From contig CAWCCX010000013.1 of assembly GCA_963794155.1 (NCBI GenBank), positions 62,001 to 126,000 on the forward strand: a stretch of DNA of 64,000 bases, in the 5' to 3' direction. Below the pieces are notes generated by a model. It had not been told where the DNA came from. It saw only the letters and a program-made list of their open reading frames with translations, and did not search any database. Shown piece by piece: positions 18,299 to 26,807 of this stretch. The stretch comes from Roseiarcus sp963794155. GTDB lineage: Bacteria > Pseudomonadota > Alphaproteobacteria > Rhizobiales > Beijerinckiaceae. Within the stretch, counting starts at the first letter, position 1; every line of letters begins with the position of its first letter. The translations under genes and the position numbers were made by a program.

Positions 18299-19444
18299 AT
18301 GGCGGTAGTAAACGCGATCGCCGACCTCGTGGCCTGGCTTGGATGGTACGTCGTCCCGTTCATCCTGATTTTGAGCCTCATCGTCTTCATCCACGAGCTC
18401 GGGCACTATCTGGTCGGACGCTGGTGCGGCGTTAAAATCGACGCCTTTTCCCTTGGCTTCGGTCCGGAGCTCATCGCCCGGGTCGACTCGCGCGGCACGC
18501 GCTGGCGGGTTGGCGCGCTGCCGCTCGGCGGATACGTCAAGTTCCACGGCGACGCCAATGTCGCCAGCGTCGCCGACGGCGCCGCGACGGATCCGTCGGT
18601 GGACCGGTCGTTGACCCTCGCCGGGCAGCCGCTGGGAAATCGCGCCGCGATCGTGCTTGCGGGACCGGTCGCCAATTTCATTCTGGCGCTCGTGATCTTC
18701 ACCGGAATGTTCATGGCCTTTGGCCGGGTCGAGCATCTGGCCCGGATTGGGCGGGTCGAGCTGAACAGTCCGGCGGCCGCGGCCGGATTTCAGGCCGGAG
18801 ACCTTGTCAAGTCGATCAACGGCGCGCCGATCGACAGCTTTGAATCGCTTCAGGAATCGACGCTGATGAGCACCGGGCTGCCGATGAGCTTTGTCGTCGA
18901 CCGGCAGGGCCGCGACGTCGATCTGACGGCGACGCCGAAGATCACCGTGGTCGACCAGGGCGTATTCGGCAAGCGCCGCATGGGCCATCTCGGACTTGCG
19001 TCCTCGGCTGACCCCAGCGACGCCAGGGCCGAGCGCTGCGGGCTTTTGACCTGCGCCGCCTGGGGCGCGGCGCAGGAATGGTTCATCGTCAAGGCGACCG
19101 GAACCTATATCGTCGGGATCTTCGCCGGCCGCGAATCAACGGATCAAATGTCGGGATTGATCGGCGCGGCGCAAATGGCTGGCGAGATGGCGAAAATCAG
19201 CTTTTGGGAGCTGTTCAGCCTCGCCGCGTGGTTTTCGGTGTCGGTCGGCCTGATGAATCTCCTGCCGGTGCCGATGCTCGACGGCGGCCACCTTGCGTTC
19301 TACGCCTTCGAGGGCCTGCGCGGACGCCCCTTGAGCGAACGGGCGCAGGAAATCGGCCTCAGGATCGGAATCGCCCTGGTCGCGCTCCTGGTGGTTTTCA
19401 CCACTTCACACGACATCTTGCGCTTAGTCACGAACGGCAATTAA
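18299..19444 (+). CDS. rseP: RseP-type site-2 membrane metalloprotease
   Basis: Intramembrane zinc protease that cuts anti-sigma factors in envelope stress signalling. HELGH at residues 32-36 in the first helix is the zinc site. A central PDZ domain follows (VELNSPAAAAGFQAGDLVKSINGAPI). The C-terminal NLLPVPMLDGGHL carries the third zinc ligand. 381 residues, slightly longer than the single-PDZ S2P minimum. It lies just before bamA, as in most proteobacteria. Confidence 0.96.
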   Translation: MAVVNAIADLVAWLGWYVVPFILILSLIVFIHELGHYLVGRWCGVKIDAFSLGFGPELIARVDSRGTRWRVGALPLGGYVKFHGDANVASVADGAATDPSVDRSLTLAGQPLGNRAAIVLAGPVANFILALVIFTGMFMAFGRVEHLARIGRVELNSPAAAAGFQAGDLVKSINGAPIDSFESLQESTLMSTGLPMSFVVDRQGRDVDLTATPKITVVDQGVFGKRRMGHLGLASSADPSDARAERCGLLTCAAWGAAQEWFIVKATGTYIVGIFAGRESTDQMSGLIGAAQMAGEMAKISFWELFSLAAWFSVSVGLMNLLPVPMLDGGHLAFYAFEGLRGRPLSERAQEIGLRIGIALVALLVVFTTSHDILRLVTNGN

Positions 19445-19635
19445 CCAACAATCGACCATGTTGCGTGTCCCCGGCGCAACGCTCGCGAGAAATGGTGTAC
19501 GCTCGAGCCAATAACGGTTTGCACGGGCGAGCAAAAATTGTAAAACGCCGTTAATCGTTCCGACCGCCGCCCGGTGGGGGTTGAGCGCTGCGTCGCGTCT
19601 GCGGCGTCGCCCACGATCGGCGCCACAGGGCGCTG

Positions 19636-22182
19636 GTGAGGGGCGCACAGGCAGGATCTCGCCGAAGCGGCGCCGTAGAGGCGAACGCTGCGACGGCGCG
19701 AACAGGGGCTCTGGGCCATATGGATTGGATTTGCGGTTTTGTTGGCGGCGTCCTCCTTGCGGTGGCCCTTGGTCTGTGCGGCTTGAACTGGACGACGCCC
19801 GCGAGCGCGCAGCAGATCGTCGTTCAGGGCGCCAACGTCGACCCCTCGACGCTTAAGCCGTACTTCAGCGGAACCGATCCGGCGTCGATCCAGCGTGGGG
19901 TCGAAGATCTAGAGGCGACCGGCGTCTATTCCAACGTCAGCGCGAAGCTGGTCGATGGCAAGATCGTGGTCAACCTGAGCGGCGGCTCGCAGATCATCAA
20001 CAGAGTGGCGTTCGAAGGCAACAAGCAGATCGAAACGAAACAGCTTGAAGTCGAAGTGCAGTCGAAACCGCATACCGCCTACAACGAGGAGACCGCCGTC
20101 GGCGATGTCGGCCGAATCAAGGACGCCTACAAGAAGTACGGCCGCAACGAAGCGAAGGTGACCAAAAGGCTGGTCCAATTGCCGAACGGGCGCGTGGATC
20201 TGGTGTTCACCATCGACGAAGGCGGGAAGACCGGCATCCGAGAGATCAAGTTCGTCGGCAATCAGGCCGTGTCAAGCTACCGGCTGCACGGCCTGATACA
20301 GACCAGCACGATGAATTTCCTTTCGTTCATCAAGAGCACCGACGTCTATGATCCCGATCGTTTGGCCTCCGATGAGGAGGCGATTCGGCGGTACTACATG
20401 AAGAACGGCTACGCCGATTTTCGGATCGTCAGTACCGACGTCGTCTATCAGGCCGATCCCGCCGGTTACATCATAACGATCACGTTGGACGAGGGCCCGC
20501 AATACCACGTCTCGAGCGTGAACGTGGTTTCCAACATTCCCAAGGTCGATGGGCCGGCCCTTGCCCATCTTGTCAGTTTGAGGGCGGGCGACGTCTACGA
20601 TGCGAGCGCCATCGACAAGTCGGTCGAGGCAATCACCCGCGATGTCGCGACGCAGGGGTACGCGTTTTCGGAGGCGCGTCCGCACGGCGATCGCGACACT
20701 GTCAATCATACGATTGCGATCTCGTTCTCGGTCGACAATGGTCCCAAGGTCTACATCGAGCGGATCGACATTATCGGCAACACGCGCACCCGCGACTATG
20801 TCATTCGCCGTGAATTCGATATTGGTGAAGGCGATCCCTATAACCACGTTCTGATTGAGCGCGCCGAGCGTCGCCTCAACAGCCTTGGCTATTTCAAGAA
20901 GGTCCATATCTCGAACCGGCCTGGGTCGGCCCCAGACCGCGTCATCGTGGTCGTGGAGGTCGAGGACCAGCCGACGGGCTCGATCAGCCTCAGCGGCGGT
21001 TACTCGACGAGTCAGGGTTTCTTGGCCGAGCTCGCCTATACGGAGACTAACTTCCTTGGCCGCGGCCAGTATGTGCGGTTGAGCGTCTCCGACGGTCAGT
21101 ACACCCAGGGTTGGAAAGCCTCGTTCACCGAACCCTATTTCCTCGGCCAGCGCTTGGCTGCCGGCTTTGATCTTTACCATCAGGTCAACAATCAGAACCA
21201 ATATGCGCTCTACCAGAACTGGACGACGGGTGCGACTGTCCGGCTCGGCATTCCGATCACCGATGACTTGACGTTCCAGCCCAACTATTCGATATACGAG
21301 TTGAAGATCACGATTCCGAACACCTCGTCGCAGCCCTACGACGATTGCGTCGGTCCCAATCAGACCTGGTTTCCTGGGGGGACCTTCATCCCTGTCGTGC
21401 CGGACCCGTTCATCAACTGCTTGAGCAACGGCGAGGCGCCGGTCGAAATCAAGCAGGCGGCGGCGCAAGGCGCCATCGTGACTTCGCTAGCCGGGTTCTC
21501 GCTCCTCTACAGCAATATCGACAATCGCAAGGACCCGACCACTGGGTGGTATGTCAACTACAAGCAGGAGTTCGCGGGCCTCGGCGGCCAATCCGACTTC
21601 ATCCGTGAAACGTTCGACGCGCGCTGGTATCATCCGATCACGGAGGATTTTATTGGCCAGATTCATCTCCAGGCCGGCCAGATCAATTCCTTCGGCAACA
21701 ATCAGCCGCTCATCATCAATAATTTCATGCAGGGCCCGGCGCTCGTGCGCGGCTTCGCGCCCTCGGGCATCGGCCCGCGCGATATCTCGAACCCGTATGA
21801 CATTCAGTCCGCGGCCCTTGGGGGCACCACCTATTACGGCGCTTCGGCCGAGGTCGACTTCCCGATCTTCGGCCTGCCGCGGGAAATCGGGCTGAAGGGC
21901 GCGCTGTTCACCGACGCCGGCACCCTGATTGGATATTCGGGTCCAACGGATTTCACGAGATTTCTTGGATATACCTACTGCCCGACGCCCGGGACTTTTC
22001 CTATCACCCAGGTCAGTTGCGCCAGCGTGTGGGACCCGAACCAGATCCGCGCCTCGGTCGGCGCGAGCTTGATCTGGGCCTCGCCGATGGGGCCGATCCG
22101 ATTCGACTTCGCGATCCCGGTTGTAAAGGGCAAGTACGACCAGACCCAGTTCTTCAACTTCTCGGGCGGCACGACCTTCTAG
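19636..22182 (+). CDS. bamA: Outer-membrane assembly factor BamA
   Basis: Central pore of the BAM complex that folds beta-barrel proteins into the outer membrane. The N-terminal half holds POTRA domains (motifs IINRVAFEGNKQIE, GIREIKFVGNQAVS, YIERIDIIGNTRTRDYVIRREFDI). The C-terminal half is the Omp85 barrel, with the VRGF lid-lock motif as LVRGFAPSGIGPRD and a terminal aromatic F (GGTTF). It starts at GTG 19636; ATG 19720 (MDWICG), nearer the signal peptide core, is an equally likely start giving 820 residues. Confidence 0.96.
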   Translation: MRGAQAGSRRSGAVEANAATARTGALGHMDWICGFVGGVLLAVALGLCGLNWTTPASAQQIVVQGANVDPSTLKPYFSGTDPASIQRGVEDLEATGVYSNVSAKLVDGKIVVNLSGGSQIINRVAFEGNKQIETKQLEVEVQSKPHTAYNEETAVGDVGRIKDAYKKYGRNEAKVTKRLVQLPNGRVDLVFTIDEGGKTGIREIKFVGNQAVSSYRLHGLIQTSTMNFLSFIKSTDVYDPDRLASDEEAIRRYYMKNGYADFRIVSTDVVYQADPAGYIITITLDEGPQYHVSSVNVVSNIPKVDGPALAHLVSLRAGDVYDASAIDKSVEAITRDVATQGYAFSEARPHGDRDTVNHTIAISFSVDNGPKVYIERIDIIGNTRTRDYVIRREFDIGEGDPYNHVLIERAERRLNSLGYFKKVHISNRPGSAPDRVIVVVEVEDQPTGSISLSGGYSTSQGFLAELAYTETNFLGRGQYVRLSVSDGQYTQGWKASFTEPYFLGQRLAAGFDLYHQVNNQNQYALYQNWTTGATVRLGIPITDDLTFQPNYSIYELKITIPNTSSQPYDDCVGPNQTWFPGGTFIPVVPDPFINCLSNGEAPVEIKQAAAQGAIVTSLAGFSLLYSNIDNRKDPTTGWYVNYKQEFAGLGGQSDFIRETFDARWYHPITEDFIGQIHLQAGQINSFGNNQPLIINNFMQGPALVRGFAPSGIGPRDISNPYDIQSAALGGTTYYGASAEVDFPIFGLPREIGLKGALFTDAGTLIGYSGPTDFTRFLGYTYCPTPGTFPITQVSCASVWDPNQIRASVGASLIWASPMGPIRFDFAIPVVKGKYDQTQFFNFSGGTTF

Positions 22183-22210
22183 GGCCGATCTACCGGCTTC
22201 CCCAACAAGC

Positions 22211-22234
22211 GGGCGCGCCAGAGCTGGCGCGCCC
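22211..22234. other. Strong GC hairpin between bamA and lpxD
   Basis: GGGCGCGCCA (22211-22220) pairs perfectly with TGGCGCGCCC (22225-22234) around a GAGC tetraloop. No T run follows, so it is more likely an mRNA-stabilising or processing structure inside the operon than an intrinsic terminator. Confidence 0.55.
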
Positions 22235-22261
22235 GTCGTCGCTTCTGACGGAACCCCGCAA

Positions 22262-23317
22262 TTGGCCAGGATACGCTTTTTCCCGCCGAGCTCAGCGCCT
22301 TCGCTGGCCGAAGTGGCGACCTGGTGCGGCGCGACGCTCGCTGCCGGCGCCGACGCCGACCGGGTGATCCGGGATGTCGCCGCCCTCGATCAGGCGGCCC
22401 CGGGCGAACTGACCTTCCTCGACAACCCGAAATATCTCGACGCGTTCAAGCGCACCCGGGCCGCCGCCGCCCTGGTTGCGCCGCGCTACGCCGGCGCTGC
22501 GCCGGCGACCTGCGCCGCGCTCATCGTCCCGGAGCCCTATCGGGCGATGGCCTTGGTGATGACGAAGCTCTATCCGGGCGCTGTCAAGCCGGGCTCGGTG
22601 TTCGGCGAGCCCGGCGTCTCGCCCGCGGCGTCGGTTCATCCTTCAGCGCGGCTCGAACCGGGGGTGACTGTCGATCCTGGCGCGGTGATCGGGCGCGGCG
22701 CTGAGATCGGCGCCGGTACGATCATCGGCCCCAATGCGGTCATCGGTCCCGAGGTCCGGATCGGCCGCGACGGCTCCGTCGGCGCCTCGACGACGATCGG
22801 CGCGGCGCTGATCGGCGATCGGGTGATCATTCATCCCGGCGCGCATATTGGGCAGGACGGCTTCGGGTTCGCGCTTGGGGCGCGGGGCCATCTCAAAGTG
22901 CCTCAAATCGGGCGCGTCATCATTCAGGACGATGTCGAGATCGGCGCGGGAGTCACAATCGACCGGGGCGCGAACCGCGACACCGTGATCGGCGAGGGGG
23001 CGAAGATCGACAACCTCGTGCAGATTGGCCACAACGTGGTCGTCGGCCGCCATGCGGTGCTGGTGGCGCAATCCGGGGTTTCCGGATCGAGCGCGATCGG
23101 CGATTTTGCCGCCCTCGGCGGGCAGGCCGGCATCGCCGGACACCTCACGATCGGCGCTGGCGCCCAGGTCGCCGCCGCCGCGGGCGTAATGACCGACATT
23201 CCCGCCGGAGAGCGGTGGGCCGGCGCCCCGGCCAAGCCGGTCCGGGAGTTCTTCCGGGAAGTCGCCGCGATCAAGCGGCTGGTCGGCGATTCCCGGGGCG
23301 AAAGCAATGCAGAATGA
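22262..23317 (+). CDS. lpxD: UDP-3-O-(3-hydroxyacyl)glucosamine N-acyltransferase
   Basis: Third step of lipid A synthesis; adds the second 3-hydroxyacyl chain. The N-terminal uridine-binding domain (about 1-110) is followed by a left-handed beta helix of hexapeptide repeats. HPGAHIGQDGFGFA contains the catalytic His region, and IDNLVQIGHNVVVGRHAVLVAQSGVSGSS is conserved. 351 residues. It starts at TTG 22262, the only reasonable start. It overlaps the longest fabZ frame by 11 bp. Confidence 0.96.
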   Translation: MARIRFFPPSSAPSLAEVATWCGATLAAGADADRVIRDVAALDQAAPGELTFLDNPKYLDAFKRTRAAAALVAPRYAGAAPATCAALIVPEPYRAMALVMTKLYPGAVKPGSVFGEPGVSPAASVHPSARLEPGVTVDPGAVIGRGAEIGAGTIIGPNAVIGPEVRIGRDGSVGASTTIGAALIGDRVIIHPGAHIGQDGFGFALGARGHLKVPQIGRVIIQDDVEIGAGVTIDRGANRDTVIGEGAKIDNLVQIGHNVVVGRHAVLVAQSGVSGSSAIGDFAALGGQAGIAGHLTIGAGAQVAAAAGVMTDIPAGERWAGAPAKPVREFFREVAAIKRLVGDSRGESNAE

Positions 23318-23357
23318 CGCCCGCCAGGCGGACGCGGAGGATGGAGAGGAAAACGGG

Positions 23358-23822
23358 ATGAACGAACCGATCGGCCGGGCGTTCGAAAGTTTCGACATCC
23401 AGAAGCTCCTCGCGCTCTTGCCGCACCGCTATCCGTTTTTGCTTGTCGACCGCATCATCGAAGCGCGCGGCGACGAATATGGCGTTGGGGTGAAGAACGT
23501 GACCGCCAATGAGCCTCATTTCCAGGGCCATTTCCCCGGCCGGCCGGTCATGCCGGGCGTGTTGCTGATCGAGGCGATGGCGCAAACGGCGGGCGCGCTC
23601 TGCGTCGCATCACAGCAAGCGAGCGGCGCGCCGAGCGTGGTCTATATGATGACGATCGACAAAGCCAAGTTCCGCAAGCCGGTCGTTCCTGGCGACCAGG
23701 TGCGGTTTCACATGACTCGCATCGCCAAGCGCCGCAACATGTGGTGGTTTCGCGGCGAAGCCAAAGTCGACGGCGAGCTCGTTTGCGAAGCCGAAGTGTC
23801 GGCGATGCTGGTGCGTGAATGA
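23358..23822 (+). CDS. fabZ: 3-hydroxyacyl-ACP dehydratase
   Basis: Hot-dog-fold dehydratase of fatty acid elongation, clustered with lpx genes because both use 3-hydroxyacyl-ACP. LLPHRYPFLLVDRI and HFQGHFPGRPVMPGVLLIEAMAQ carry the catalytic His and Glu. I chose ATG 23358 (MNEPIG), which has GAGAGGA at good spacing and gives the usual 154 residues; an in-frame ATG at 23307 inside lpxD is possible. The end overlaps lpxA (ATGA). Confidence 0.95.
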   Translation: MNEPIGRAFESFDIQKLLALLPHRYPFLLVDRIIEARGDEYGVGVKNVTANEPHFQGHFPGRPVMPGVLLIEAMAQTAGALCVASQQASGAPSVVYMMTIDKAKFRKPVVPGDQVRFHMTRIAKRRNMWWFRGEAKVDGELVCEAEVSAMLVRE

Positions 23823-24628
23823 AGAAAGCGATCCATCCGACCGCCGTCGTCGGGGACGGCGCGCGGCTCGGGGCGGGGGTCGAGGTCGGGCCCTTTTGCC
23901 ACATTGGCCCGCAAGCGACGCTGAGCGACGGCGTCCGGCTTGTCTCGCATGTGAGCCTGGCCGGCGACACCACCATCGGCGCGCGCACGGTCATTTATCC
24001 CTTCGCCTCGATCGGGCAGCCGCCGCAGGACCTCAAATACCGCGGCGAGCCGGTTCGCCTCGCCATCGGTGAAGACTGCCTCATTCGTGAGGGAGTGACG
24101 ATGAACCCCGGCACCGCGGGCGGCGGCTCGGAGACGGTGATCGGGCCGCACTGCGTGTTCCTGGCCAACGCGCATGTCGGGCATGATTGCCGGATCGGCG
24201 AGGGCGTCATTCTCTCCAACAATGTGATGCTCGGCGGGCATTGCCAGATCGGCGATTTCGCCAATATCGGCGGGGGCGCCGCGGCGCATCAGTTCGTCCG
24301 CATCGGCGCGCACGCGTTCGTCGGCGGGCTGGCGGGGGTCGAGCATGATCTCATTCCGTTCGGCCTCGCGCTCGGCAATCGCGCCGGGCTGGCCGGCCTC
24401 AATGTCATCGGCATGAAGCGCCGGGGCTTTTCGCACGAGGCGATCCACGAACTCAGGCGCGCCTATAAGATGCTGTTCAACGGCGGCGGCACCCTGAGGG
24501 AGCGCGTCGCCGAAGTCGCCGAAGCGTTCCCCGGTCAGGAGGCCGTGCAACAGATCGTCGCCTTTCTTCAGCAGGGCGGAGATCGCGCCATCTGCGTCCC
24601 GCGCGCCGCCAAGGACGACGAGGGGTGA
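23819..24628 (+). CDS. lpxA: Acyl-ACP--UDP-GlcNAc O-acyltransferase
   Basis: First step of lipid A synthesis. A 269-residue hexapeptide-repeat protein starting MKKAIHPTAVVGDGA. The catalytic histidine region is CVFLANAHVGHDCRIGEGVILSNNVMLGGH. The C-terminal helical domain begins at GLNVIGMKRRGFSHEAIHELRRAYK. It is translationally coupled to fabZ and lpxI by 4-bp overlaps. Confidence 0.97.
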   Translation: MKKAIHPTAVVGDGARLGAGVEVGPFCHIGPQATLSDGVRLVSHVSLAGDTTIGARTVIYPFASIGQPPQDLKYRGEPVRLAIGEDCLIREGVTMNPGTAGGGSETVIGPHCVFLANAHVGHDCRIGEGVILSNNVMLGGHCQIGDFANIGGGAAAHQFVRIGAHAFVGGLAGVEHDLIPFGLALGNRAGLAGLNVIGMKRRGFSHEAIHELRRAYKMLFNGGGTLRERVAEVAEAFPGQEAVQQIVAFLQQGGDRAICVPRAAKDDEG

Positions 24629-25497
24629 ACGGGCTGCGCGCCGCCGCCTCGGGTCCGCCTCTGGCGATCCTCTGCGGCGCGGGCGCGTTTCCGCTCGAAG
24701 TCGCCCGCGAGGCGCGCGAGGCTGGAAGGGAGCCGTTTCTCGTCGGCGTCGTGGGCGCAACCAATTCGGCGATCGAAGCCTATTCCCACGTCTGGGTGCG
24801 CATGGGCGAGGTCGGCAAGCTGTTTTCGGCCTTGAGAGCGCGCGAGATCGCCGAGATGGTGATCATCGGCGCGATGGCGAGGCCGGAATTCGCCGACCTC
24901 AGGCTGGATTGGGGCGCGGTGAAGCGGGCGGCGGGGCTGGCGCAGTTGTTCCGCCGCGGCGACAACGGGCTCCTCGCCGGCTTGGCCGAGATCATCGAGC
25001 GCGAGGGAATTCGCATCGTCGGCGCGCACGATGTTGCGCCGCGCCTGCTCGCGCCGGTCGGTCCGTTCGGCGCGCGCGCGCCGTCGCCGGAGGACGAAAC
25101 CGACATCGCCTTCGGCGCCCGCATGCTGGACGCGCTCTCGAGCTTCGACGCGGGGCAGGGGGCGGTCGTCGCGGCCGGCCGGGTTCTGGCGATCGAGGCG
25201 GCGGAGGGCACCGACGCGATGCTTGCCCGGGTTGCGGAGATGCGCGCCAACGGACGGCTCCGCTTCGCCGGCCCGGCGGGCGTGCTGGTGAAAGCGTCCA
25301 AGCGCGGGCAGGATCTCAGGCTCGACATGCCGGCGATCGGGCCGAAGACCATTGAAGGCGCGGCCAGGGCGCAACTGCGCGGGGCGGCGGTCGCGGCGGG
25401 ACGCGTCCTTGTCGTCGACCGCGAGCGCTCGGCGCGCGACGCCGACGCCGCCAGCCTGTTTGTCGCCGGATTCGCCCCCACGGTCGCGGCGCGATGA
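24625..25497 (+). CDS. lpxI: UDP-2,3-diacylglucosamine hydrolase LpxI
   Basis: Hydrolyses UDP-2,3-diacylglucosamine to lipid X and UMP, replacing LpxH in alphaproteobacteria. A 290-residue DUF1009/LpxI protein with LAILCGAGAFPLEVAREA at the N-terminus and the C-terminal domain motif RFAGPAGVLVKASKRGQDLRLDMPAIG. It begins at GTG 24625 overlapping the lpxA stop and ends overlapping lpxB. Confidence 0.95.
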   Translation: MNGLRAAASGPPLAILCGAGAFPLEVAREAREAGREPFLVGVVGATNSAIEAYSHVWVRMGEVGKLFSALRAREIAEMVIIGAMARPEFADLRLDWGAVKRAAGLAQLFRRGDNGLLAGLAEIIEREGIRIVGAHDVAPRLLAPVGPFGARAPSPEDETDIAFGARMLDALSSFDAGQGAVVAAGRVLAIEAAEGTDAMLARVAEMRANGRLRFAGPAGVLVKASKRGQDLRLDMPAIGPKTIEGAARAQLRGAAVAAGRVLVVDRERSARDADAASLFVAGFAPTVAAR

Positions 25498-26660
25498 GCC
25501 CTGTGCGCATCACGCTGGTCGCCGGGGAGCACTCGGGCGACCAGCTCGGCTACAAGCTGATGCGGGCGCTCGGCGAAGCGCGTGCAGGCGAGGTCGCCTT
25601 TCTCGGCGTCGGCGGCGAGGCGATGGCGGCGGCGGGCCTCAAGAGCCTGTTTCCGATCAGCGACATTGCGGTCATGGGCATCCTTCCGGTGTTGGCCCGG
25701 CTGCCGAAGCTTCTTGCACGGATCCATCAGACCGCCGAGGCGATCGTCGCCGCGCGGCCGGACGCGCTCGTCATCATCGACAGCCCCGACTTCACACACC
25801 GCGTCGCCCGCCGCGTGCGCGCCGCGCTGCCGAAATTGCCGATCGTCGACTACGTCAGTCCGAGCGTCTGGGCTTGGCGGCCCGGACGCGCAAAGGCGAT
25901 GCGGGCTTACGTCGATTGCGTGCTGGCGCTCCTGCCGTTCGAGCCCGAGGCTTATCGGCGGCTCAAAGGGCCGCGCTGCGTCTATGTCGGGCATCCGCTG
26001 ATCGAGCGCCTCGACGAACTTCGGCCGAACGTTGATGAAACGCGCCGCCGCGCCGCGGCGCACCCGCTCATCGTCGTGCTGCCGGGGTCGCGTCGCTCGG
26101 AAGTCGGCCGGCTGATGGCCGACTTCGGCGGCGCCCTCGAGGTCCTGCGCCAGTCGGTCGGGCCATTCAGGGCCGTTCTGCCGACGCTGCCGCATCTCGA
26201 GCGCGAGGTCCGGTCTTTGGCCGCGCGTTGGCCGGAGGCGCCGAAAATCGTGCTCGGCGAAGAGCCGAAATGCGCCGCGTTTCGCGCGGCGCGCGCCGGC
26301 CTCGCGGCCTCGGGAACGGCGACGCTCGAACTCGCGCTTGCCGGCGTTCCGATGGTCGGCGCCTACAAGGTCTCGCTGGTCGAGGAGCAGCTCAAGTACC
26401 TGATCAAGGTCCCGTCGATCCTGTTGCCCAACCTCATCCTCGGCGAGCGGGCCATCCCGGAGTTCCTGCAGCGCGAGTGCACGCCCGCCACTCTCGGGGC
26501 GGCGCTCGCGGACATCGTTCGCGATGGCCCGGCGCGCGATGCGCAACTCCGCGCCTTGTCGCGGCTGGACCGGCTGATGAGCCTCCCCGACGGCGGCGCG
26601 CCAAGCGCCCATGCCGCCCGCGCGGTCCTGGAGACGATCGCGGCGAGGGATGGCGTTTAG
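25494..26660 (+). CDS. lpxB: Lipid-A-disaccharide synthase
   Basis: Joins lipid X and UDP-diacylglucosamine into the lipid A disaccharide; GT19 peripheral membrane enzyme. ITLVAGEHSGDQLGYKLM is the N-terminal motif; YVSPSVWAWRPGRAKAM and VVLPGSRRSEV are family signatures. The C-terminus carries AASGTATLELALAGVPMVGAYK. 388 residues. It is the last gene of the envelope operon, followed directly by a dispersed repeat element. Confidence 0.97.
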   Translation: MSPVRITLVAGEHSGDQLGYKLMRALGEARAGEVAFLGVGGEAMAAAGLKSLFPISDIAVMGILPVLARLPKLLARIHQTAEAIVAARPDALVIIDSPDFTHRVARRVRAALPKLPIVDYVSPSVWAWRPGRAKAMRAYVDCVLALLPFEPEAYRRLKGPRCVYVGHPLIERLDELRPNVDETRRRAAAHPLIVVLPGSRRSEVGRLMADFGGALEVLRQSVGPFRAVLPTLPHLEREVRSLAARWPEAPKIVLGEEPKCAAFRAARAGLAASGTATLELALAGVPMVGAYKVSLVEEQLKYLIKVPSILLPNLILGERAIPEFLQRECTPATLGAALADIVRDGPARDAQLRALSRLDRLMSLPDGGAPSAHAARAVLETIAARDGV

Positions 26661-26677
26661 GCGCGGGCTGGCGGTCC

Positions 26678-26807
26678 CGTCATTGCGACGAGCGAAGCGA
26701 GGAAGCAATCCAGGATTCGTAAGGCGCGCCCCATGGTCCTCTGGATTGCTTCGCCCTAGCCCGTCGAGAGACGGGCGTCTTTCGGCGCCCTATCGCTCGC
26801 AATGACG
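26678..26807. repeat. Dispersed inverted repeat element, copy 1
   Basis: Outer arms begin GTCATTGCGA and end CGCAATGAC; inner arms are GAAGCAATCCAGG and CTGGATTGCTTCG. The same design recurs at 34142-34243. Such elements are known dispersed palindromes in Bradyrhizobium relatives. This copy overlaps the 3' end of the molybdoenzyme gene, whose last roughly 16 codons and stop lie in it. Confidence 0.85.
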
